Under the pieces are notes generated by a model. The model saw nothing but the letters and a program-made list of their open reading frames with translations, searched no databases and was not told where the DNA came from. A stretch of 64,000 nt of DNA from Staphylococcus borealis (GTDB lineage Bacteria; Bacillota; Bacilli; Staphylococcales; Staphylococcaceae). A program made the position numbers and the translations under genes. Positions 39,409-49,900 of the stretch are shown piece after piece. The stretch spans positions 43,662-107,661 of the forward strand of contig NZ_CUEE01000008.1 of the NCBI RefSeq assembly GCF_001224225.1, read 5' to 3'. Each line of letters opens with the position of its first letter. Within the stretch, counting starts at the first letter, position 1.

Positions 39409-39495
39409 ATTTATAGCAAATTGGACTTGACTGTTTACATTGATAGTTAGATAATACGTAGCGTATATAATTAAGACCTATTAAGAGGTGTCCTT

Positions 39496-40053
39496 ATGTT
39501 CCTATGTAAACGTCAAATTGACATTCATGCACGGTTTGGTGTGCCAAGAATCGCATTTTTAAGTTTTACGATTACTATCATCGCGTTTTTAATAAGTTAT
39601 GAAATCATGTACTATTTTGTAAATACACCTTTATCAGATCGCCATTTTGTGATTTTATTAGTATTTGCTGTATTGATGTACCCTATTCATAAATCAATCC
39701 ACCTGCTCTTTTTCTTGCCTTATATGAATTCATTTAGAATTCATAAATTAAATAAGAAGCGGTGGTTACCTTATTTCAACACTTATGTAAGCACGCCAGT
39801 CCATAAACTATATTTTTGTATTAACTTGATTTTACCTTTCGTATTAATCACTTTCATTTTAATTGTATTAACGATGCATTTCCCACAATATGGCCACTAT
39901 TTTATGTTTTTATTGGCTTTAAATTTTGGCATATCTGTAATGGATTTTTTATATCTTAAAATTATTATTTTTTCAAATGAAGGTCATTTTATCGAGGAAC
40001 ATCAAACAGGTATTAATATTTTAAATAAAGTGCCCTACCAATCATTTCATTAA
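39496..40053 (+). CDS. DUF3267-type membrane protein
   Basis: This 185-residue protein has four or five hydrophobic segments and resembles DUF3267 putative zincin-like membrane proteins. In the expected HExxH position of TM2-3 it reads YPIHKSIHLLFFLP, that is H-K-S-I-H, so the catalytic Glu is absent although both His remain. Activity as a protease is thus unlikely. AAGAGGTG precedes the ATG. It is alone between two terminators and upstream of prsA. Confidence 0.7.
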   Translation: MFLCKRQIDIHARFGVPRIAFLSFTITIIAFLISYEIMYYFVNTPLSDRHFVILLVFAVLMYPIHKSIHLLFFLPYMNSFRIHKLNKKRWLPYFNTYVSTPVHKLYFCINLILPFVLITFILIVLTMHFPQYGHYFMFLLALNFGISVMDFLYLKIIIFSNEGHFIEEHQTGINILNKVPYQSFH

Positions 40054-40071
40054 AACAAACCATATCGAACT

Positions 40072-40108
40072 TAAAGCATGTCGCATGTTTCAGGTTCGAT
40101 ATTTTTTA
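40072..40108 (+). terminator. Terminator before prsA
   Basis: ATATCGAACTTAAAGCATG and CATGTTTCAGGTTCGATAT pair around a short loop and are followed by TTTTTT. Confidence 0.87.
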
Positions 40109-40224
40109 ATGCTAAAGTCCGATTAAATCTCGTACTTTAGCAGTATCTCGCCTATTTCTAATTGGTGATGCTTTCATAATATGTTATAGTAACTTTGTTA
40201 TTAATGTAAAAGGAGCTATCAACC

Positions 40225-41196
40225 ATGAAAATTATGAATAAATTAATTGTTCCAGTAACTGCAAGTGCTTTACTTTTAGGTGCTTGTGGATCAAATGCAA
40301 CAGATTCTGAAAGTAATACATTAATCTCTTCCAAAGCTGGAGATGTAAAAGTGAAAGATGTAATGAATAAAATTGGTGATGAACAAATTGCAAGTACATC
40401 ATTTAGCATTGCATTAAATAAAATTTTAGAAGATAAATACAAGGATAAAGTCGATACAAAAGATATCGAGGATGAAATAAAAAAAGAGCAAAAACAGTAT
40501 GGTGGTAAAGATCAATTTGAAAGCATGCTTAAACAACAAGGTATGACTTTAAATGATTATAAAGAGCAGAAAAAACTTGCTGCATACCAAAAACAATTAC
40601 TTGCTGATAAAGTTAAAGTGTCTGATAAAGAAATCAAAGATAACACTAAAAAAGCTTCTCACATTTTAATTAAAGTGAAATCAAATAGTGATGATAAAGA
40701 AGGTTTATCAGATAAAAAAGCAAAAGAAAAAGCTGAGAAAATCCAAAAAGAAGTTGAAAAAAATCCAGAAAAATTCGGAGAAATTGCTAAAAAAGAATCT
40801 ATGGACGCTTCAAGTGCCAAGAAAAATGGTTCTTTAGGTTATGTTGTCAAAGGACAAATGGTAAGCAAATTTGAAAAAGCTTTATTCAAATTAAAAGAAG
40901 GTCAAGTTTCAGATGTAGTTAAAACCGACTACGGTTACCATATTATTAAAGCTGATAAAGAAAACGACTTTGATAAACAAAAATCTAAATTGAAAGCTAA
41001 ACTAATAGAACAAAAAGTACAAAAAGATCCAGAAATTTTAACTGATGCTTATAAAGATTTATTAAAAGAATATGATGTTGATTATAAAGATAGTGATATT
41101 AAAAAAGCTGTAGAAAACACTATCCTAAATCCTGATAAACTTAAACAACAATCATCTTCAGATAGTTCTTCATCAGCATCAAGCTTATCTTCATAA
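40225..41196 (+). CDS. prsA: Foldase lipoprotein PrsA (parvulin-type peptidyl-prolyl isomerase)
   Basis: PrsA helps secreted proteins, including penicillin-binding proteins, fold outside the membrane. The 323-residue protein has a signal peptide ending in the lipobox LLLGAC (Cys 21), helical N- and C-terminal chaperone regions, and a central parvulin domain (about 145-240: [40 protein letters not shown]). The C-terminus is a Ser-rich tail. AAAGGAGC precedes the ATG. It is monocistronic. Confidence 0.95.
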   Translation: MKIMNKLIVPVTASALLLGACGSNATDSESNTLISSKAGDVKVKDVMNKIGDEQIASTSFSIALNKILEDKYKDKVDTKDIEDEIKKEQKQYGGKDQFESMLKQQGMTLNDYKEQKKLAAYQKQLLADKVKVSDKEIKDNTKKASHILIKVKSNSDDKEGLSDKKAKEKAEKIQKEVEKNPEKFGEIAKKESMDASSAKKNGSLGYVVKGQMVSKFEKALFKLKEGQVSDVVKTDYGYHIIKADKENDFDKQKSKLKAKLIEQKVQKDPEILTDAYKDLLKEYDVDYKDSDIKKAVENTILNPDKLKQQSSSDSSSSASSLSS

Positions 41197-41223
41197 TTTT
41201 CAAAGATACTAATTAGAAAAGAA

Positions 41224-41270
41224 AGCGCAAGTTAGACCACATCATGAAGTCTAGCTTGCGCCCTTTTTTA
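41224..41270. terminator. Terminator after prsA
   Basis: GCGCAAGTTAGAC and GTCTAGCTTGCGC pair around a short loop, followed by CCTTTTTTA. Confidence 0.88.
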
Positions 41271-41292
41271 TTTAGTCATAACAATTTATAAA

Positions 41293-41357
41293 ATAAGCGC
41301 TTTTACTTTCCATCGTAAATTGGCTTTACATAATGGATAAAGTAAAAACGCTTTTTT
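41293..41357 (-). terminator. Terminator after yhaM
   Basis: AAGCGTTTTTACTTT and AAAGTAAAAGCGCTT form a stem with an imperfect 32-base loop, next to the yhaM stop codon. T-rich flanks occur on both strands. Confidence 0.75.
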
Positions 41358-41358
41358 A

Positions 41359-42300
41359 TTAATCTAATTTTTCTGGATTGTAGAACTGTCGATTTTCCAT
41401 ACCAAAAATACGTTCGGTAAATTGACCTTTATCTGTTTTCTTAAATGCTTTTTCAAACATATTCATCTTCGCGTCAATATTATCAATAAAGAATAATATT
41501 TCTGCTTCTTTTAAGTGTGGTAACTTAGGTGAACCAAATTCCATTTTACCATGATGGGCTAAAATCATATGTCGAAGTAACATGACTTCTTCACCATCAA
41601 TGCCTAGTTCTTTAGCTGCGTCCGCAACTTCATCACTCGCTATCGAAATATGACCTAGTAAATTACCTTCAACCGTATACGTTGTTGCTACAGGTCCACT
41701 TAGTTCCCTTACTTTACCTAAATCATGTAAAATAATTGAACTATATAATAAGCTACGATTTAACAATGGATAAATATCACATAATGATTTAGCTATTTCT
41801 AACATGGTTAGTACGTGATAACTCAATCCGCTTGCAAAATTGTGATGATGTGAGCTTGCCGCTGGATACGTAAAGAATTTATCTTGGTACTTTTTCAATA
41901 AATGACGTGTGATACGCTGTAAGTTAGCATTTTCAATATCTAAAATATAGTGTGAAATGTTCTCTTGGATTTCGTCAGGTGTCAAAGGTGCACCATCTAC
42001 AAAATCTTGTGTCTTTAAGCCATCTTCAGGTTTCGCTAATCTAAACTGATTGACTTTCATTTGTTTACGACCTCGATAGTTAATGACATCGCCTTTAACC
42101 CAAACAATCGTCTCTGGTTTAAGTATTTGCATATCTTCTTTACTCACTGTCCATAATTTGGCTTCAATGTCACCACTTTTATCTTGTAAGAATAATGTCA
42201 TATAATCTTTTCCTTGAGCAGTAACACCTTGTGTAGCTCTATGGATTAAGAAGAAATTATCAACCGAATCTCCTGGATTTAGCTTTTCTACATTTCTCAT
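41359..42300 (-). CDS. yhaM: 3'-5' exoribonuclease YhaM
   Basis: YhaM is a metal-dependent 3'-5' exonuclease. The 313-residue protein has an N-terminal OB-fold ([19 protein letters not shown], about 20-100) and a C-terminal HD domain ([31 protein letters not shown] with the metal-binding HD near residue 193). Its start overlaps the yhaN stop codon by four bases (ATGA). It is the last gene of yhaO-yhaN-yhaM. Confidence 0.93.
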   Translation of the reverse strand: MRNVEKLNPGDSVDNFFLIHRATQGVTAQGKDYMTLFLQDKSGDIEAKLWTVSKEDMQILKPETIVWVKGDVINYRGRKQMKVNQFRLAKPEDGLKTQDFVDGAPLTPDEIQENISHYILDIENANLQRITRHLLKKYQDKFFTYPAASSHHHNFASGLSYHVLTMLEIAKSLCDIYPLLNRSLLYSSIILHDLGKVRELSGPVATTYTVEGNLLGHISIASDEVADAAKELGIDGEEVMLLRHMILAHHGKMEFGSPKLPHLKEAEILFFIDNIDAKMNMFEKAFKKTDKGQFTERIFGMENRQFYNPEKLD

Positions 42301-45233
42301 CGTTTTCCGCCTTCCTCTACTTTATTTAATATGAGCATCTCTTTAGAAGGAATTGCAGTATCTTTCATACAAGTGAAGTACAATACTTGATAGTCTTTAG
42401 CTAATTCTCTTAAATAGTTTAACATCATTGATTTTCTTTGTTTATCAAAATGAACAAATGCATCGTCAATAATAATTGGGAATGGATAATATGGTCTTAA
42501 TATCTTAATCAAACTAATTCTAAGTGCAATATATAATAATTCTTTCGTTGATTGACTTAGTTCAAGTGGGTGATACATTTGACCATTATGATGTTTAACC
42601 ATTATTGTGTCATTTTCGTAGGTAATCAAATTATAATTACCTTGTGTGAGTGACGTGAAAATATTAACAGCTTCATTGATCACTTGTGGTAAACGTTTGT
42701 CCTTGATTTGCTTAATATGTTCATTAATAAGTGCTTCTAGATAACTTAAACTTGCCCAATCTTTAGCTAAATCATTCATTCTATTTTTTAAGTTATAGTA
42801 TTCGTGTCTTAACTTAGATAATGTTTTGTCTGTTTCCATATAATTAATTTGAGCAGTCAAGTCACTGACTTCTGTTTGTTTATCTAAATATTGATCATTA
42901 TAGTCATCTACTTGTTTCGCAAGCGTAGCGTCTTCTTCTTCTAATTGTGCAGTTGTCTTCTCGCTTAAATCTGAACTATCTTCATATGAGAAATCTTGGT
43001 TCTCAAGATATAATGTTAAATCATTAAATCTAGCTAATTGTTGATGATAAAGTTGATATTGCTCATACGATTGATAGTATGCCTCTTCACTTGAAACATC
43101 GATATAGTTAAATAATGTATCAATTGTATGCTCATTTTCTTCAAGTTGTTCTTTCAATTGTTTTAATTCATTACTTAATAACTCGATTTGATTTTTAAGT
43201 TGTTCTTTTTTCTCTCTTTTACTTTCATAATTAGAAATCCAATTTTTTAAATCCGTAAATAATGAAGCTTTATTGAATGGACTAATTTCATGTTCAGTAT
43301 ATTCATTCGCAATTTGATAAAATTGATCCAATTTTTGATTTACTTCTTGATATTGATGCTTTAATTTATTGCGATAGCTATCATTTGATTTCAGTTGATT
43401 CATTGTTTTGAAACTATCAAGCAATAGATCATCTGTCATGTTATTCGACAATTTCAAATTGGCTTTAACTTCATCTAATTGATGCTTAAGCGTATTGATT
43501 TGTTCTTCTGTGTTTTGTAGTAAACTTTCTTGATGATTTAATTTATTTGCTAAGACGCTCTTATTATTACTTGCGTTACTCCAACGCTCGCGAAGTTGAA
43601 ATTGTTGATCTAAATCGAAGTTTAAATCATATTCAGATTCTAAATGATTAATTTGTTGTTCCAAATCATTTATTTCTTCACTAATTGATTCACTATAATC
43701 AATTTCCTTCGTTCTTACTAAGAAAATACCAATAATAAATACGACTGTTAAAATCGCAAAGATAATTCCGAATATAAGGTTCTGCGTTACAAAAGAGAAA
43801 ATGGTTAAACCTAATCCGATGACTGAAAGTACTATGAAACTTAGTCTTAACCACCAATTTCTTTGTTGTTTTCTTTCTTTATCGGAATTAAATGTATCTT
43901 TGAGTTTGTTATACAGGTTTTCTTTTTCGTGTAGTTCTAGTTTTTGTTGATTATATTGTTTTTTCTTATCTAAAGCGTCTTCAGAGACTAATTCTTTTTC
44001 TAAATGATCAATTTCTTGTGTCAGTGCATTTTGTTCGATTTGATTTTCATCAATGGATCTTTCGATTTGTTGTTTCAATACGTTTTGTTCATTACGCGCT
44101 TTAATTGTTTCGCTAACATAGTTTTTCTTGGCTTCTGATGTGTCAGTATCGTGATGAACTTCTTGCCAACCAATGCTAGATTTCAAATCTACTTCTTGAC
44201 GTTCATAATCATCAATTTCTTGTTCGAGTGCAGAAGATTTCAGTTCAGCCTGTTGAATTTCATTTTCGTCACGTGTTAAATCATAAATATGTTTCGCAGT
44301 AGTTTCATTTGAAACTGCAATTGCATTATATTCATGCTCTAATTGCTTTAATTTCTCTTCACGCAAGCTTATATCTCTAGTTAAAGATTGTTTGTAATTT
44401 GAAGCTGTTTCATAGCGTTCAATCCCCTTCTCAGGAAAACGCAATGGCTCGATATTTAATCTCTGTTCTAGATCTTTCCATTCTTGGGCTTGCTCATGTA
44501 TAGCGAGTTGCTTCTGTTTACTTTCATGCATTTTAGATAATTGGTTTAAATTTGCTTTTAAATGTTGCAAATGACGTTGTGACTTATCTCTATCATCTAC
44601 TAAACGATGATACTCATCCACCTTCGCCTCTTCTTCTCTAATTTGCGCTTCTAACTGTTTCAATTCCTCTAGTTGTTGATTTAGTATTGGATTTTTACCC
44701 GCTTTTTTATACAACGTTGTTTTCTTTTGACTGACCATTTTATTCATCATCGTAAATTCTGATGAACCGAGTGCGCCAGCTTCAAGTAAATAACTTTGTA
44801 ATTGATCTTCATCTAAATTACGGTGAATATCTTGTAATCCAAGCACATTGAATGAGAAGATACCTTGATACGTTTTTTTAGAGATATAGTTTAATTTTTT
44901 CTTGAGCCATGCTTCATCACGAATTAAGCCATTTTCTAAATAAACTTTCACATCACCTGAAACGCTACCTTTAACCCGCTCAACAACAATTTCTGATTGG
45001 TCATCTAGAATAAGCGTCAGTTTACCCCCATACTGATTTCCCATACGAGGTTCTAATCGAGGCTCTTTCTCTTTTTTAGAAGGGAAGCCAAATAAAATGG
45101 AATGGATGAAAGCTTGAATCGTTGATTTACCCGCTTCATTCTCTCCAAAAATCTCAGTAAATTCACGATTAAATTCAATCTTACGATGTACAAATTGTCC
45201 ATAACCATAGATTTCTAAAGATTTAATGATCAT
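42297..45233 (-). CDS. yhaN: YhaN-type SMC/Rad50-like ATPase with a membrane hairpin
   Basis: This 978-residue protein has a Rad50/SbcC-like plan: Walker [15 protein letters not shown] near residue 35, long coiled coils, and a C-terminal ABC half with [16 protein letters not shown] (signature) and [15 protein letters not shown] (Walker B). Instead of a zinc hook, two adjacent hydrophobic segments (about residues 465-510) interrupt the coils, which would tether the middle to the membrane, as reported for B. subtilis YhaN. With YhaO it should form a nuclease complex. I begin at ATG 45233 ([14 protein letters not shown]) after AGAGGTG; GTG three codons earlier is possible. Confidence 0.9.
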   Translation of the reverse strand: MIIKSLEIYGYGQFVHRKIEFNREFTEIFGENEAGKSTIQAFIHSILFGFPSKKEKEPRLEPRMGNQYGGKLTLILDDQSEIVVERVKGSVSGDVKVYLENGLIRDEAWLKKKLNYISKKTYQGIFSFNVLGLQDIHRNLDEDQLQSYLLEAGALGSSEFTMMNKMVSQKKTTLYKKAGKNPILNQQLEELKQLEAQIREEEAKVDEYHRLVDDRDKSQRHLQHLKANLNQLSKMHESKQKQLAIHEQAQEWKDLEQRLNIEPLRFPEKGIERYETASNYKQSLTRDISLREEKLKQLEHEYNAIAVSNETTAKHIYDLTRDENEIQQAELKSSALEQEIDDYERQEVDLKSSIGWQEVHHDTDTSEAKKNYVSETIKARNEQNVLKQQIERSIDENQIEQNALTQEIDHLEKELVSEDALDKKKQYNQQKLELHEKENLYNKLKDTFNSDKERKQQRNWWLRLSFIVLSVIGLGLTIFSFVTQNLIFGIIFAILTVVFIIGIFLVRTKEIDYSESISEEINDLEQQINHLESEYDLNFDLDQQFQLRERWSNASNNKSVLANKLNHQESLLQNTEEQINTLKHQLDEVKANLKLSNNMTDDLLLDSFKTMNQLKSNDSYRNKLKHQYQEVNQKLDQFYQIANEYTEHEISPFNKASLFTDLKNWISNYESKREKKEQLKNQIELLSNELKQLKEQLEENEHTIDTLFNYIDVSSEEAYYQSYEQYQLYHQQLARFNDLTLYLENQDFSYEDSSDLSEKTTAQLEEEDATLAKQVDDYNDQYLDKQTEVSDLTAQINYMETDKTLSKLRHEYYNLKNRMNDLAKDWASLSYLEALINEHIKQIKDKRLPQVINEAVNIFTSLTQGNYNLITYENDTIMVKHHNGQMYHPLELSQSTKELLYIALRISLIKILRPYYPFPIIIDDAFVHFDKQRKSMMLNYLRELAKDYQVLYFTCMKDTAIPSKEMLILNKVEEGGKR

Positions 45234-46419
45234 CACTTTCACCTCTCATAATTGCTTTTAAAATATTTTCAGCACGATTAACCAGTTCAACCTTATCAAA
45301 ATCAGTATAGTCTTCTAGATATTTAGAAGCTCTAGGATTTAAATACAATTCCGTCATTGCTGTTTCAAATACTTTATTATCTTTAATTAAATCAGCTGAA
45401 AATTCCCTGACAAGAGGTGTTTCATCCATTTGGATATAATTAAATGTTAGCGATTCTATCATTACAAAATGGTGTTCATTCTCTTCGTAATCGTCAATCA
45501 TTTCCTTAATCTGACTAATATCATGAGAAGATAATGGTTTATCACTATCTAAATTAACAGTTAATCTATAAAATGCTTTTCCATTAGAACGAACGCTTTC
45601 TTTGAATGATTGAATTGCTTCATAAATCTCTTGTTTAGAAACTTTATCTGTGTTGATTGTTGCTTCTTCAAATCGAATTTGCTGCGTTGGAATAAATGTT
45701 GCATTTAATCTTAAATGATCACCCTCAACTAATAAACATCCTTTAGGCCCTTGTTCCCCAAAGTGACGTCCTTGAATGTTACCCGGATAATGTATTGGGG
45801 GCATGTCGCTTAATTCTTGTCTTTCATGAATATGACCTAACGCCCAATAATGATATAATTTCTGATTTAAATCTTCCAAAATAAATTCAGTGTATCGATC
45901 TTTAGTTGACGATTTACTGTATGTACCATGCAGCATGCCAATATGGATTCCTTTTTTACCTTGACTTGATGGAAATTCATCAATCTTATTCTCATAACTT
46001 GCATCGTGTTGATAACTAAAACCATGGATAAAAATGGTTTCTCCATCTTTAGTAATAGCTTGATAAGTTTCTAATCTATTAGAGAATACTGAAACATTAT
46101 TCGGCCAATCGTTCGTAATTTTTTCAGTTAATGGGTCATGATTACCATGACTTACATACACAAAAATTTGCTCTTTTTCTAATCGTTTAAATTGTTCCTT
46201 CAAAAATACTTCAGCACGCAATGTGCGATTCTCACTATCAAATAAGTCTCCAACGATGAGAACAAAATCAACTTCTTCTTTCAATGCAGTATCGACAATC
46301 TTCTTAAAGCTTTCATACGCACTGTTTTGAACATCTTCAAAAATGGATGGCGCCAAATGACTTTTAGATTTAAAGGGGCTGTCGAGATGCAAATCCGCAC
46401 AGTGAATAAATTTTATCAT
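45223..46419 (-). CDS. yhaO: YhaO, SbcD/Mre11-like metallophosphoesterase
   Basis: The 398-residue protein has the five Mre11/SbcD motifs: HCADLHLDSPF, VGDLFDSENR, SHGNHDP, IHIGMLHGTY and ALGHIHERQ. It should be the nuclease partner of YhaN in DNA-end processing. The ATG follows AAGGAGC. Its end overlaps the start of yhaN by 11 bases, so the two are translationally coupled. A STAR repeat lies upstream. Confidence 0.93.
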   Translation of the reverse strand: MIKFIHCADLHLDSPFKSKSHLAPSIFEDVQNSAYESFKKIVDTALKEEVDFVLIVGDLFDSENRTLRAEVFLKEQFKRLEKEQIFVYVSHGNHDPLTEKITNDWPNNVSVFSNRLETYQAITKDGETIFIHGFSYQHDASYENKIDEFPSSQGKKGIHIGMLHGTYSKSSTKDRYTEFILEDLNQKLYHYWALGHIHERQELSDMPPIHYPGNIQGRHFGEQGPKGCLLVEGDHLRLNATFIPTQQIRFEEATINTDKVSKQEIYEAIQSFKESVRSNGKAFYRLTVNLDSDKPLSSHDISQIKEMIDDYEENEHHFVMIESLTFNYIQMDETPLVREFSADLIKDNKVFETAMTELYLNPRASKYLEDYTDFDKVELVNRAENILKAIMRGESDDH

Positions 46420-46519
46420 TGATATTAGCTCCTTAATAGCATGTTCATATATCTTTATGTATTCCTATATTTTACCATAACTTGATTACTTGGGTCGAAG
46501 AACTTATGTATTAAAAAAA

Positions 46520-46667
46520 GGGAGCAGGACAGAATTCTTTTGAATTCGTCGTCCCACCCCCGCAAGGATGACTAGAACTGAGAAAAGCTTGATTTAAGCA
46601 CCTTCTCAGTTCAGTCAGCTACTGCGAATTTGCTAAGTAGCATCATTATATTATTTATGTCCCAGAC
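46520..46667 (-). repeat. STAR-type composite repeat, copy D (no units)
   Basis: This is the shortest complete form: one end GGGAGCAGGACAGAATTC, the other TTATTTATGTCCCAG, between them the hairpin AACTGAGAA/TTCTCAGTT and TTGCGGGGGTGGGACG. There is no GGGGCCCC unit. Confidence 0.8.
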
Positions 46668-46684
46668 TGCTCAAATACTAACAA

Positions 46685-47029
46685 TTAGTCAGCATAAATT
46701 TCATCTAAAGGTTTAACAATAATTTGGTTAATTTCTTGGAATACTTGGCTCATTTTTTGCTCAGCTTGCATTAATTCAGAAATATTTTCATCTTTTTCAA
46801 TAGCTTGAGCTTGTTCTTGAGCTTTTGCTAAATCTTCTTCAGGAATTTCTTCACCTTGCATTTGTTTTTGTTGGAAACTTAATTGTGTTTCGCGGAATTC
46901 ATCAAATAATTTTTTTGATTCTTCGTTATCTTTAACTTTAGAAAAAGCGTCTTTAATAGCTTTATACTCATCGCTATCTCTTAATGCTTGTTCTAGTTGA
47001 TTTGCATAATCATATAAATTTACTGCCAT
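46685..47029 (-). CDS. YlbF/YmcA-family protein (YheA-like)
   Basis: This 114-residue, all-helical protein belongs to the YlbF/YmcA (DUF964) family: [25 protein letters not shown] at the start and [20 protein letters not shown] in the middle. B. subtilis YlbF and YmcA form the RicAFT complex, which influences RNase Y; this member is closer in context to YheA, next to the DUF445 gene yheB. Start ATG (MAVNLYD) follows AAGGAGTG; four additional upstream codons are unlikely. Confidence 0.87.
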   Translation of the reverse strand: MAVNLYDYANQLEQALRDSDEYKAIKDAFSKVKDNEESKKLFDEFRETQLSFQQKQMQGEEIPEEDLAKAQEQAQAIEKDENISELMQAEQKMSQVFQEINQIIVKPLDEIYAD

Positions 47030-47098
47030 ATCTGTTTGCACTCCTTAGTGTAAAGTAATTTTTGACAACTCTTAATAACCATAACATATTATTTATAG

Positions 47099-48229
47099 TT
47101 AGACAAAGATTGCGACTAAACCTTGGAAAAATCCAATGATACCACCTAAAATAAAACCTAATGACATAATCAGTTTTAACTCTTTATTCGCAATTTCAAT
47201 GATTAATTTTTCAATGTAATCTAAATCGAATGTATTAATTTGATCTTCAACCATTTGGCGTAAATTAATTTTAGTCATAATGGTTGAAAGGTGATTGGAT
47301 GCCTGTTTAATAATTAAATCAGTCATTGTACTTGCTACCCCAGCTTGAAGATGATCAATTAACGTTGGTGCTAAATTCTTTAATGGCATATCCATTTTTT
47401 GATTTAATTGTAAATTCGTAGTAATTAATTGCACGACTGACTCAGTAATATGAGTGAATTGCTCTTCCTTTACAACTTGGCCTAAAGGCTGAGATTTAAG
47501 TGTTTCATATTCATCTCGAATCACTTTATCAATAATCACTTTAGCTTTTGGATGTCTGGTCAAACGTATTAATTCATGTTGAATTCGATCAGCAATACTT
47601 TCTTTCGTCATAAACATTTGTAATAACCCGACGATTTTACCTTTTTCAGTGAAGAAGGTATCTAACATGTCATAAATATCTCTCGCACCTTTATCTGATG
47701 AAAGATAATGACGTGCACGTTCTCTAATTAAATCACCCGCTTGTTCTAACTTCTCATCTGCCATGCTGATCACTTCTGCCGGCAATATTTCATTAATTGA
47801 GGTATCTTGTTTATCATAATAATATGAATTTAATTTATTTAATACTACGCGATTCATCTTATTATTAATTAGATCATCTATATCAAAATTAAATTGATGT
47901 GCAAACTTTCGAATAGTTGCATCATCTTTTCTTAAATTGGATAGTTGCTTACTTACTAAATCATTGATTGCATCACGCGTTTGAGGTTCGTTTAACTTAT
48001 GCTTAATAACAGACTCCGTAATTAAATGTTCCTCTATCACTTGCCCTATTTTAGTAGCAATCTCTTCTCTTCTTTTTGGGATCAACCCTGGTGTAAAGGG
48101 TACACGCATTTTAAATAGATAATATGGTTTAAAGGGATGAAATAACATCCTAATCGCAATAACGTTTGTTACGCCACCAATAACAGCCCCTACTACCACC
48201 ATAAATAGGATAACTAAAAAAGCCTGCAT
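47099..48229 (-). CDS. DUF445 membrane protein (YheB-like)
   Basis: This 376-residue protein has hydrophobic helices at both ends (residues 1-22 and about 350-375) and a long helical middle, the DUF445 pattern. GAVIGGVTNVIAIRMLFHPF near the N-terminus is the family hallmark. The function is unknown; B. subtilis YheB affects sporulation. AAGGAGAAA precedes the ATG; it is co-directional with the YlbF-like gene 69 bases on. Confidence 0.85.
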   Translation of the reverse strand: MQAFLVILFMVVVGAVIGGVTNVIAIRMLFHPFKPYYLFKMRVPFTPGLIPKRREEIATKIGQVIEEHLITESVIKHKLNEPQTRDAINDLVSKQLSNLRKDDATIRKFAHQFNFDIDDLINNKMNRVVLNKLNSYYYDKQDTSINEILPAEVISMADEKLEQAGDLIRERARHYLSSDKGARDIYDMLDTFFTEKGKIVGLLQMFMTKESIADRIQHELIRLTRHPKAKVIIDKVIRDEYETLKSQPLGQVVKEEQFTHITESVVQLITTNLQLNQKMDMPLKNLAPTLIDHLQAGVASTMTDLIIKQASNHLSTIMTKINLRQMVEDQINTFDLDYIEKLIIEIANKELKLIMSLGFILGGIIGFFQGLVAIFV

Positions 48230-48343
48230 CTTAATTTCTCCTTAAAATTATTGTTACAATATGATGATTATATCACTTTGTAATTGATGATTCCTTTAAT
48301 TTACACTTCATTTTAATAGATTATGGCGTTACAAAAAGAAAAT

Positions 48344-48380
48344 TAAAAACGAGCCATGATATCAATATCACAGGCTCGCC
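48344..48380 (-). terminator. Terminator downstream of the XRE regulator
   Basis: GGCGAGCC and GGCTCGTT flank an inner TGATAT/ATATCA match, followed by TTTTAATTTT. It lies about 150 bases past the regulator's stop codon. Confidence 0.8.
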
Positions 48381-48526
48381 TTAAAATTAGCAATCAGAAC
48401 AAACTTAAGTTAAATTTGGACTTGCTGGTTATTTTAGATTTATAAATAAAATATTACTCGGAAGTGATTAAATCGATGAAGATTCTTCTATCACTTTCAT
48501 ACTGAATAATAATGATTTAACTATAA

Positions 48527-48991
48527 TTAAACGTGCATTAATTCTTCTTTCGCATTTCTATTGAAGTATGTTTCAGCTTCTCTTAATTTTGAAGTACCAA
48601 AGATGGGTTGTTTTTCAGAGTTTAACACTCTATAAATATTACTTACTTTATTACTTTGTAAAATGAAGCCGTTACGCGTTTCAATTGTATTCCAATAAAT
48701 ATCACTTGTTGTTGAATGATTTGGATATGCACAATGATTACGAGAAATAGTTTGTACAATTTCCAAAGGATCGCAACCGAATGTATTATTTAGTACATCT
48801 GAATCTCTAAATAATGCACATATTGATACACATGTCGTCCAGTTCGGTAACACACGTTCTTTCTCAATTTGAACTAATGTTTTTTTTGAAAGGCCAATTG
48901 TTTGAGCCATTGTATCTTGCGTATAGCCCGCTTCAATACGAACCATTTTAAATTTTGTTTGAATTAAATCTGTGAAACTCTGTCTATCCAT
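48527..48991 (-). CDS. XRE-family transcriptional regulator (SA1665-like)
   Basis: The 154-residue protein has an N-terminal helix-turn-helix (MVRIEAGYTQDTMAQTIGLSKKTLVQIEKER, residues 16-46) and a C-terminal domain with NRHNHCAYPNH-like Cys/His residues and NTIETRNGFILQSNKV. Position between the DUF445 gene and airR matches S. aureus SA1665, a regulator reported to bind mecA-region DNA and alter beta-lactam resistance. The orthology is by position and length. AAGGTAG precedes the ATG. Confidence 0.82.
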   Translation of the reverse strand: MDRQSFTDLIQTKFKMVRIEAGYTQDTMAQTIGLSKKTLVQIEKERVLPNWTTCVSICALFRDSDVLNNTFGCDPLEIVQTISRNHCAYPNHSTTSDIYWNTIETRNGFILQSNKVSNIYRVLNSEKQPIFGTSKLREAETYFNRNAKEELMHV

Positions 48992-49254
48992 ATTTTATTC
49001 TCTACCTTTCTAATAGGGGTTAATTTATCCGGACACAAGAAATTGCAATAATACACATTTCTTGAAACACAAATTACATCTTAATATATTTTCAATAAAA
49101 TGAAAAGAGGAATTTTTGTTTTTGTAGACAATTTTATTAATGCCAAAATTATCAAAATAATTAAATTAATCGATTTTCGAACTTATTTGTCATATTTAAC
49201 CACATTTATATGGCAATTGAACTCTATTACCCTATACATTTATAAAATATGATT

Positions 49255-49878
49255 TTATACTAGTCGATTTTCAATTGCATAAATTGCTGCTTGAGTACGA
49301 TCAGTCACATTTAATTTGTTAAAAATATGACTCACATGTGTTTTGATTGTTTTTTCTGACACGAACAAAGTATTTGCGATTTCTTTATTTGTTTTACCTT
49401 TAACCATTTCTGCTAATACTTCTATTTCGCGTTTAGACAGCTTATTCGTGTTATGTGGTTTTGATGAAACTGTATCTAATACACTTTGAGCATCTGGATG
49501 AATAATACGTTTGTCATTCAATACGTCATGTATTGTTTCTATCAATTTTTGAGGTTCAACATCTTTCATTTCATATCCATCAGCTCCCTTATTAATTGCT
49601 GATATAACATGTTCATCATCCACATAACTCGTTAATACCAACACTTTAATATCTGGATAGTGTTGTTTCACATACTCTGTCACCTCAATACCATTCATTT
49701 CAGGCATAACCAAATCTAGTAGTATAATATCTGGTATATCATGTTCATTTAAATAATTAATTAGAGATTGACCATCTGCTAAACTAGCTAATACTTCTAA
49801 ATCATTTACAGTTGACAATAGAAACTCAAGTCCTTGTCTTACAATATGATGGTCGTCAATTAGTATGACTGTTGCCAC
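49255..49878 (-). CDS. airR: Response regulator AirR (YhcR), NarL/LuxR type
   Basis: The 207-residue regulator has a receiver domain with the phospho-acceptor Asp in IILLDLVMPEMNG (near 53), conserved Thr/Ser and Lys, and a LuxR helix-turn-helix LSKREIEVLAEMVKGKTNKEIANTLFVSEKTIKTH. In S. aureus AirSR responds to oxygen and redox state and influences nitrate respiration, cell-wall and virulence genes. GTG at 49878 is the likely start because AAAGGAG is eight bases before it. It follows airS by 22 bases. Confidence 0.9.
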   Translation of the reverse strand: MATVILIDDHHIVRQGLEFLLSTVNDLEVLASLADGQSLINYLNEHDIPDIILLDLVMPEMNGIEVTEYVKQHYPDIKVLVLTSYVDDEHVISAINKGADGYEMKDVEPQKLIETIHDVLNDKRIIHPDAQSVLDTVSSKPHNTNKLSKREIEVLAEMVKGKTNKEIANTLFVSEKTIKTHVSHIFNKLNVTDRTQAAIYAIENRLV

Positions 49879-49900
49879 AATGATGACTCCTTTCACCTAT

